From Desmospora activa DSM 45169 (lineage in GTDB: Bacteria > Bacillota > Bacilli > Thermoactinomycetales > DSM-45169), in NCBI RefSeq assembly GCF_003046315.1, contig NZ_PZZP01000002.1, forward strand, positions 1 to 64,000: a stretch of DNA of 64,000 nucleotides. The letters run 5' to 3'. The notes beneath the pieces are model-generated. The model had not been told where the DNA came from and did not search any database. It saw only the letters and a program-made list of their open reading frames with translations. Positions 58,892-64,000 of the stretch are shown one piece after another. Within the stretch, counting starts at the first letter, position 1. Every line of letters starts with the position of its first letter. The position numbers and the translations under genes are program-made.

Positions 58892-60169
58892 TTACCCTGA
58901 TGATTTTTCCCGACAACACCGCTCATACTGGGCATGGATCATGATAATCGCCAACATAAAGATCAAACCGATCTGTGGGGCGATAATGGGATAATCATAC
59001 ATACCATGGCCGAGCAGGGCAAACACAACGGAAATGAGCATACCCGCCAAGCGCTTCTCCTCTTTGGAAGGGGCCGCTTTGCGCCACACCCGCGCCCGGT
59101 GGGTGGTAACGACCGTCAAGCTTCCGAACAGAATCAACCCCAGCACTCCAAACTCCGTAGCGATGCCGAGGATAATATTGTGGGCATGGTAGAGATAACG
59201 TCCGGTCATCTCCTCAAACAGATGGCCAAAATGAAGGGGCAAAACCCCAAACAGCCAGTTTTGGGTAAAAATTTCATACGAGTTTTGCCAGACAAAAAAA
59301 CGAATTCCCGCTGTTGCCAGCAAGGTCTCTTCCCGTGGAATCAATGTTTTATTGGTATAAATAATTAAGCCCGCAGCCACCAATCCCAAAAAGAGCAACA
59401 CCGTCCGCTTTCGATTGCCCGTCATCCAAACCTGCACCAACAGACCGAGGATAAGGCCGACCCATGCCCCACGGGAACCGGTACACCAGATTGCGGCGCA
59501 AAACAAAAAAAAGGTGGAAAAGGCCGCCACTTTATAAGAACGCTTGGACAAGACGGAAGAGGCATAAATGCTGATCAACGCGAGGCAGATCAACATCGCC
59601 GCCGCCAGATTGGAATTGGAGGCGGTACCGATACTACGGACGGATTCCGCTTGCTGCATCGGATAAAATCCAAGCAGATAAAAGAGTGTATTCTTCTCGG
59701 TCGGAATCCAATCGATTCGCTGAAAAATGGTGACAAAGGCCACATAGAGACCCGACAGCCAAAAAAGCAGATATAGGCGTTCCACTTGGCGCCAAGACCA
59801 CGTTAACCCCCGCTTCACCCATATGGTCAAAAGATAATACAAGCCGAATAGGGTGATTGGGATCACCCCCGCAGGCAACCATCCAAACACCAGAAACGGG
59901 TTAAACGCCCAACTGATCGCGGATAAAATCACAAAAGCAAAAAAGGTGCCCTCAGGCCATCCGCGAATGCTCCACTTGTCCTTGATTACAAACGGAGCGG
60001 CCACACCTAAAGCGATAAGAACCGCTACCGGTAAAACAGGGGAAATTAAAATCGAGATATATAAAAACGATATCCAACGCTCTAGCAGCCGTTGTCGCGA
60101 GTCGAATTCCAACGTAACAGACTCCCTTACCCATTGATTGGTGGAGCTCTGCAATAGCACCTCTTGCAT
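58892..60169 (-). CDS. O-antigen ligase/polymerase family membrane protein
   Basis: About 425 aa with some 11 membrane segments. The periplasmic-type loop and the Wzy_C core ([36 protein letters not shown]) are present. These proteins join or polymerise surface glycans. ATG at 60169 chosen (GGATGG upstream); 60196 also possible. The next upstream gene is a glycosyltransferase, so surface polymer synthesis is likely. Confidence 0.85.
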   Translation of the reverse strand: MQEVLLQSSTNQWVRESVTLEFDSRQRLLERWISFLYISILISPVLPVAVLIALGVAAPFVIKDKWSIRGWPEGTFFAFVILSAISWAFNPFLVFGWLPAGVIPITLFGLYYLLTIWVKRGLTWSWRQVERLYLLFWLSGLYVAFVTIFQRIDWIPTEKNTLFYLLGFYPMQQAESVRSIGTASNSNLAAAMLICLALISIYASSVLSKRSYKVAAFSTFFLFCAAIWCTGSRGAWVGLILGLLVQVWMTGNRKRTVLLFLGLVAAGLIIYTNKTLIPREETLLATAGIRFFVWQNSYEIFTQNWLFGVLPLHFGHLFEEMTGRYLYHAHNIILGIATEFGVLGLILFGSLTVVTTHRARVWRKAAPSKEEKRLAGMLISVVFALLGHGMYDYPIIAPQIGLIFMLAIIMIHAQYERCCREKSSG

Positions 60170-60213
60170 TATATCCATCCACTGGCAAAAGAACAAGATC
60201 TTCTGCTCGGTTT

Positions 60214-61419
60214 CTATTCCGATTGTATAACGCGAGTGGCCATTTGACCTAATACCGCCTCTACACTTTTAGACGGATGGATATTCCATCGCCACGCCAA
60301 CATCCGTTGCCGCATCGGCTCCAGACATTCAGGGTGCTCCAGCCAATGAGCCAACCATGCGAGAACTTCCTCTTCATCCGCCGCTTGGTGGGCCAAGCCG
60401 CGATCCACCATAAACCGTTCGTTTCCCTCCTCCTGCCCAGGGATGGTTCCAAACAACAACAGCGGTTTACCCTTGGCAATCGCTTCTGTTAACGTCATTC
60501 CTCCCGGTTTTGTCAGAAGTACATCCGCTGCATCCATCCAATCCGCCATATCTCGGGTGAAACCGGTGATGCGGATATGGGGATGGTTTAATTCCGGTTG
60601 GCGGGACAAAGCTTGACGAAGTCTGTGATTATGTCCGGTACAGACGATGATCTGTAAGTTTTCGCGCTTATCAGCTACTGTGGCGACCAATTCTTCGGTC
60701 CGTCCTAAACCGAAGCCGCCTCCCATAATCAGCACCGTCGGCATATGGTAAATACCCAGTTTAATCCGGGCCTCTTCTTTGCTTTGCTTTTTCCAAAAGT
60801 GATCCTCAGTCGGAATACCCGTCACAGCAATCTTATTTCGCTCCACACCCAAGGCGATCAATTGCTCCTTTACCCCATTGTGAGGGGCCAGGTAAAGATC
60901 TACCTCCGGGCTGACCCAGGAACCGTGCGCACAAAAATCGGTAATCAATGTACAGAGGCGAACCGGTAACCCTTCTTTTTTTAAACGGGCAACCCCTGAG
61001 CTGGCAAAAGGATGAGTAGCTACAATCACTCCCGGTCGAAAATCAGCGATATAATCGGCTAAACGGGAATACAGCGCTTGATAGAGACACCACTGGATCC
61101 ACCGCGGAAAAGCACGACTATGATGTTTTCCGTACATTCGCCGCCACAAGCCGGGAGCTTTTTGAATCATTCCCAGATAGGAATACACCAACGCTTGGTT
61201 CACTTGCGGACGAAGCTCTCTGCCGAGCTCCACCAATTGCACTTGCACCTCTTCGTCCGCAAGCTTGATTCCCCGAGCGAGCGCCTGGGCCGCACGGGTG
61301 TGTCCCGCTCCAAAGCTTTCAGAAACCAAGAGGACGTTTCTATTTCCATTCCACGCGGTTTTCGGTGTCCAATTTTTCAGTTCCGTCAGACCGCTGCTCG
61401 ACCAAGCCATGCGATCCAT
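60214..61419 (-). CDS. Glycosyltransferase family 28, MGDG-synthase-like (UgtP type)
   Basis: 401 aa from the ATG at 61419 (AGAGGTGGATAAG). N-terminal SESFGAGHTRAAQALARGI and LITDFCAHGSWVSPEVDLYLAP match MGDG_synth; the C-terminal GT28 half has IMGGGFGLGRTEELV, ITGFTRDMADWMDAADVLLTKPGGMTLTEAIAKGKPLLLF. Probably glycosylates diacylglycerol or a lipid carrier using a UDP-sugar. The next gene suggests a surface glycan. Confidence 0.88.
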   Translation of the reverse strand: MDRMAWSSSGLTELKNWTPKTAWNGNRNVLLVSESFGAGHTRAAQALARGIKLADEEVQVQLVELGRELRPQVNQALVYSYLGMIQKAPGLWRRMYGKHHSRAFPRWIQWCLYQALYSRLADYIADFRPGVIVATHPFASSGVARLKKEGLPVRLCTLITDFCAHGSWVSPEVDLYLAPHNGVKEQLIALGVERNKIAVTGIPTEDHFWKKQSKEEARIKLGIYHMPTVLIMGGGFGLGRTEELVATVADKRENLQIIVCTGHNHRLRQALSRQPELNHPHIRITGFTRDMADWMDAADVLLTKPGGMTLTEAIAKGKPLLLFGTIPGQEEGNERFMVDRGLAHQAADEEEVLAWLAHWLEHPECLEPMRQRMLAWRWNIHPSKSVEAVLGQMATRVIQSE

Positions 61420-61512
61420 CTTATCCACCTCTCTCCCGCTCCGTCTACCGACGTAACAGGATTGACTCATCTCAAGCAAACGTTTTTTTCCGTTCATCGG
61501 TTTCAAGCCCTT

Positions 61513-61540
61513 ATTATACCATACACCCCAAAAGGACAAC
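61513..61540 (-). promoter_or_regulatory. Extended -10 promoter of the glycosyltransferase gene
   Basis: TATAAT (61513-61518 on the minus strand) is preceded by TGG, giving an extended -10. A TTGTCC lies 15 nt upstream, a short spacing. Confidence 0.55.
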
Positions 61541-61610
61541 CCATACACGATACTCCACAAAAAAGGCATCCTTTCCACCATCCGATGGATGGGATGCGTC
61601 AAAAAAACAT

Positions 61611-61657
61611 GAGAATGATTCTCGCTTATTGCTTTTATCAGTGATAATGATTATCAT
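61611..61657 (+). promoter_or_regulatory. Fur-controlled promoter of the iron ABC importer
   Basis: TTGCTT (61629-61634), a 17-nt spacer and TATCAT (61652-61657). A perfect 7-1-7 Fur box TGATAATGATTATCA (61642-61656) overlaps spacer and -10. A second palindrome GAGAATGATTCTC (61611-61623) is a weaker site upstream. Repression by Fur with iron is expected. Confidence 0.9.
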
Positions 61658-61713
61658 ACAAATGAGATCGCAATCATACATTCTTTTCATTTTTCGACAT
61701 AAGGAGTTTCATC

Positions 61714-62775
61714 ATGTCTCAGCCTGTTCTTTATCGCCCATTCACCCGCTGGATGGGATTGGCATCGGGAATCGTCCTCTTGCTATTGTCCATGGTGGCC
61801 AGCGTCAAATGGGGATGGACCCACATTGACTGGACGTCCTTTTTTACTGCCTACACCACTGACGTACCTACGCAGCAACAATTGGTCATCCAGTCCACCC
61901 GCGTGCCCCGAGCATTGATCGCCGCCGCCGTCGGTGCCAGTTTGGCCATCGCAGGGGCCTTGATGCAGGCGCTAACCCGAAACCCGCTAGCCTCTCCCGG
62001 CATTTTTGGCATCAATGCGGGCGCTGCATTTTTTGTGGTGGTTGGAACCTCTTTTTTCGCCGTCAACTCACTACAAGCTTATACCTGGATCGCTTTTGCC
62101 GGAGCAGCAGTCGCCGGTCTAGTCGTCGCCCTACTTGGGTCGAGCGGGAGAAGCGGCCTCACACCCATTAAACTCACACTGGCCGGTGCTGCCATCACCG
62201 CCCTTTTCTCTACACTGACACAAGGGATTCTCGTGATGGATCAACGCACGATGGAAGAAGTATTGCTATGGTTATCCGGCTCCATCGTCGGCAGGAAAGT
62301 GGAGACCCTCTGGACTGTCCTTCCCTTTTTGGTGGTAGCGTGGGGGTTGGCATTGGCCCTCTCCTCTTCCATCACCACGCTGGTCATGGGAGAAGATGTC
62401 GCCCGCGGCTTAGGCCAGCGTACCGCATGGGTCAAAGGTGGTGCCGCCTTGTGTGTTGTTCTGTTGGCAGGTAGTGCCGTGGCAATTGCCGGACCGATCA
62501 GTTTAGTCGGCCTTCTCATCCCCCATATTGCCCGTGCTCTGGTGGGTCATGATTACCGCTGGGTGATTCCCTATTGTTTTTGGTTGGGTGGAACATTTTT
62601 ATTGCTGGCGGACATCGGTGCCCGTTATTTGATCATGCCGGGAAGTCCCCTGATGACATGGTTGGCGGGAACGGGCTCCACCATTTCCGTCGATGAGGTT
62701 CCGGTGGGTGTGATCACCGCTCTCTTGGGGGTTCCATTCTTTATCACCATCGCCCGAAGGAGTTTATCCCATTGA
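61714..62775 (+). CDS. Iron-siderophore ABC permease, FecCD family, subunit 1
   Basis: 353 aa, about nine membrane segments. STRVPRALIAAAVGASLAIAGALMQALTRNPLASPGIFGINAGA is the FecCD hallmark and GPISLVGLLIPHIARALVGHDYR is the ATPase-coupling loop. Together with the next gene it forms the channel for ferric siderophores. Directly behind Fur boxes. No binding lipoprotein is present in the window. Confidence 0.95.
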   Translation: MSQPVLYRPFTRWMGLASGIVLLLLSMVASVKWGWTHIDWTSFFTAYTTDVPTQQQLVIQSTRVPRALIAAAVGASLAIAGALMQALTRNPLASPGIFGINAGAAFFVVVGTSFFAVNSLQAYTWIAFAGAAVAGLVVALLGSSGRSGLTPIKLTLAGAAITALFSTLTQGILVMDQRTMEEVLLWLSGSIVGRKVETLWTVLPFLVVAWGLALALSSSITTLVMGEDVARGLGQRTAWVKGGAALCVVLLAGSAVAIAGPISLVGLLIPHIARALVGHDYRWVIPYCFWLGGTFLLLADIGARYLIMPGSPLMTWLAGTGSTISVDEVPVGVITALLGVPFFITIARRSLSH

Positions 62776-63812
62776 AACATTCGATCACCATTCGCATCCC
62801 ACCCACCGTCTCCTTTCTACTGGATCGGCGGGCGCCCTTGGTATGGATGGCTCTGTTGATTGCCAACATCGTGCTCTTCACCCTCAGTCTGGGAAGCGGA
62901 GAAGTCAAAATTCCACCGTTGGATGTATGGTTGGCCCTGTTTGGTCAAGGTTCAAGCGCTGATCAGATGATTATCCATTCCTTGCGCCTACCCCGGTTGA
63001 TAACCGCTTGTCTCGTCGGGATCGCTATGGGAGTTGCCGGTGCTCTCTTTCAAGGAGTGATGCGCAATCCCTTGGCATCCCCGGATATCATCGGGGTTAG
63101 CGGAGGAGCATCGGTAGCGGCGGTCGCCTTTCTGGTATTTGGAGCAAACGCTGGCATCGCATGGCTGCCGATAGCCTCATTCGTCGGTGGGGCGGCAGCA
63201 GCCGCTTTGATATACGTCCTGGCCTGGAAAGACGGTGTATCCCCTCTCCGCCTGGTTTTAATCGGGATCGGTATTCAAACCGCCGCCCAAGGATTAACCA
63301 CCTTGCTCTTGATCTTGAGTCCGATTCATACCACCAGTCAAGCGATGGTATGGTTGACGGGGAGCGTCTACGCCAGCTCCTGGACCACTGTGCACAACCT
63401 GTTGCCGTGGCTGCTGATCGGTTTACCCATCGCCATTTTCTTAGTCGTCCCGCTTAATCTGCTGCAACTGGGGGATTCAATCGCCATCGGGCTAGGGGGA
63501 GCGGTACAGATCAACCGATTGGCCATTATCCTTACCGGGGTCGCGTTGGCAGCCGTCGCAGTGGCGATGGCGGGTCCCATTGGTTTTGTCGGATTGATGG
63601 CCCCTCATATTGCCCGCATGCTGACCGGTCCCGCTTTTGGCGGAGTGTTGCCGGCGGCGGCTCTCACCGGATCGTTGTTAGTCATAACAGCGGATTGGGT
63701 CGCCCGTGTCGCTTTCAGCCCCTTGGATTTGCCGGCGGGACTGTTTACAGCTGTATTAGGAGCGCCGTTTCTACTGTTTCTGCTGTTACGAAGCGATCGC
63801 CATTCCATCTGA
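62772..63812 (+). CDS. Iron-siderophore ABC permease, FecCD family, subunit 2
   Basis: 346 aa. LRLPRLITACLVGIAMGVAGALFQGVMRNPLASPDIIGVSGGA and GPIGFVGLMAPHIARML show the same family. Start TTG at 62772 overlapping the stop of the previous gene by 4 nt, AAGGAG nine nt upstream. It pairs with subunit 1 as a heterodimeric permease. Confidence 0.94.
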   Translation: MKHSITIRIPPTVSFLLDRRAPLVWMALLIANIVLFTLSLGSGEVKIPPLDVWLALFGQGSSADQMIIHSLRLPRLITACLVGIAMGVAGALFQGVMRNPLASPDIIGVSGGASVAAVAFLVFGANAGIAWLPIASFVGGAAAAALIYVLAWKDGVSPLRLVLIGIGIQTAAQGLTTLLLILSPIHTTSQAMVWLTGSVYASSWTTVHNLLPWLLIGLPIAIFLVVPLNLLQLGDSIAIGLGGAVQINRLAIILTGVALAAVAVAMAGPIGFVGLMAPHIARMLTGPAFGGVLPAAALTGSLLVITADWVARVAFSPLDLPAGLFTAVLGAPFLLFLLLRSDRHSI

Positions 63813-63837
63813 ATGGGAGGAATTTCGATGACAACCG

Positions 63838-64000
63838 GTTTACAAACACGTGACTTAACACTGGGATACAGCGGTGAACCCGTGATCCGGGAATTGAACC
63901 TATCCATTCCCAAAGGAAAGGTAACCGTATTCGTCGGCAGTAACGGCTGTGGGAAATCGACACTTCTGCGCTCCCTCGCCCGTCTGTTAAAGCCCTGGGA
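63838..64000 (+). CDS. ABC transporter ATPase of the iron importer, 5' part
   Basis: The first 54 codons are in the window: [20 protein letters not shown], Walker [10 protein letters not shown] at about 38-46. Continues beyond the right edge. GGGAGGAATTTCG precedes the ATG, 25 nt after the permease stop. FecE/FhuC type. Confidence 0.92.

Noticed and set aside
58790-58892. c-di-AMP (ydaO-type) riboswitch before the LysM-3D gene
   Set aside because: Such genes often have one, but the 100-nt gap shows none of its conserved words.

Overview
The window looks like the chromosome of a Gram-positive, endospore-forming member of the Bacillales. Evidence: PerR, CodY, NtdP, Spo0M, GerP-type and LysM/3D proteins, caa3 oxidases, SigA promoters, GGAGG ribosome binding sites, and a proline-type T-box. 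The moderate-to-high GC and the family mix suggest Thermoactinomycetaceae (inference). The window opens inside the 5' end of a 16S rRNA gene on the minus strand. No tRNA, CRISPR array, prophage or intact transposase was seen.

The backbone matches the Bacillus subtilis order ygaC(ntdP)-ygaD(ABC exporter)-gsaB-ygaF(bcp)-perR-ygzB-ygxA-rrn. Here it is read right to left from about 40.7 kb to 1 and is stretched by large inserted blocks. Block 1 (2-5.3 kb): nth, a 2-hydroxyacid dehydrogenase and a methyltransferase. Block 2 (5.5-17.4 kb): an Rrf2 regulator with a nitroreductase, a small spore-coat/germination set (two GerPA/PB/PF-like proteins, a GerPC-like protein, an Hsp20-like coat protein), an SDR, three Spo0M paralogues, fumarase, a pseudokinase with a very long charged helix, and a DUF1835 protein. 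Block 3 (17.6-22 kb): gsaB, a truncated haemoglobin whose 3' region resembles 23S rRNA, small membrane proteins, and a GNAT/TetR pair with shared operators.

Block 4 (22-35.6 kb) holds two complete caa3 cytochrome c oxidase loci, each with its own ctaB, ctaC, ctaD, ctaE and ctaG; only the second has ctaF. Between them lies a TauE-type permease overlapping a cysteine-containing Rrf2 regulator. Block 5 (36-44 kb): an RsbT-like kinase, the YgaD-like exporter, CodY, signal peptidase, NtdP, T-box-proC, an AprX-like protease and a GNAT. Block 6 (44-53 kb): a membrane protein, a molybdopterin oxidoreductase, a GC-rich serine hydrolase that looks foreign and abuts an IS605/TnpB-type right end, a DUF2089 operon, VanW and MutY. 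Block 7 (53-64 kb): a membrane-anchored propeller, MscS, two small proteins, AlkA, a LysM-3D protein, an O-antigen-ligase-like protein, a processive-type glycosyltransferase, and a Fur-controlled iron-siderophore ABC importer that runs off the right edge.

The least expected signals are non-coding. (i) About 110 nt after the haemoglobin gene is colinear with 23S rRNA helices 68-74 and ends in a terminator. (ii) Short quasi-palindromic intergenic repeats recur through the window, nearly always just 3' of a stop codon, some with the same fold but different stem sequence. (iii) There is an orphan TnpB-type right end.
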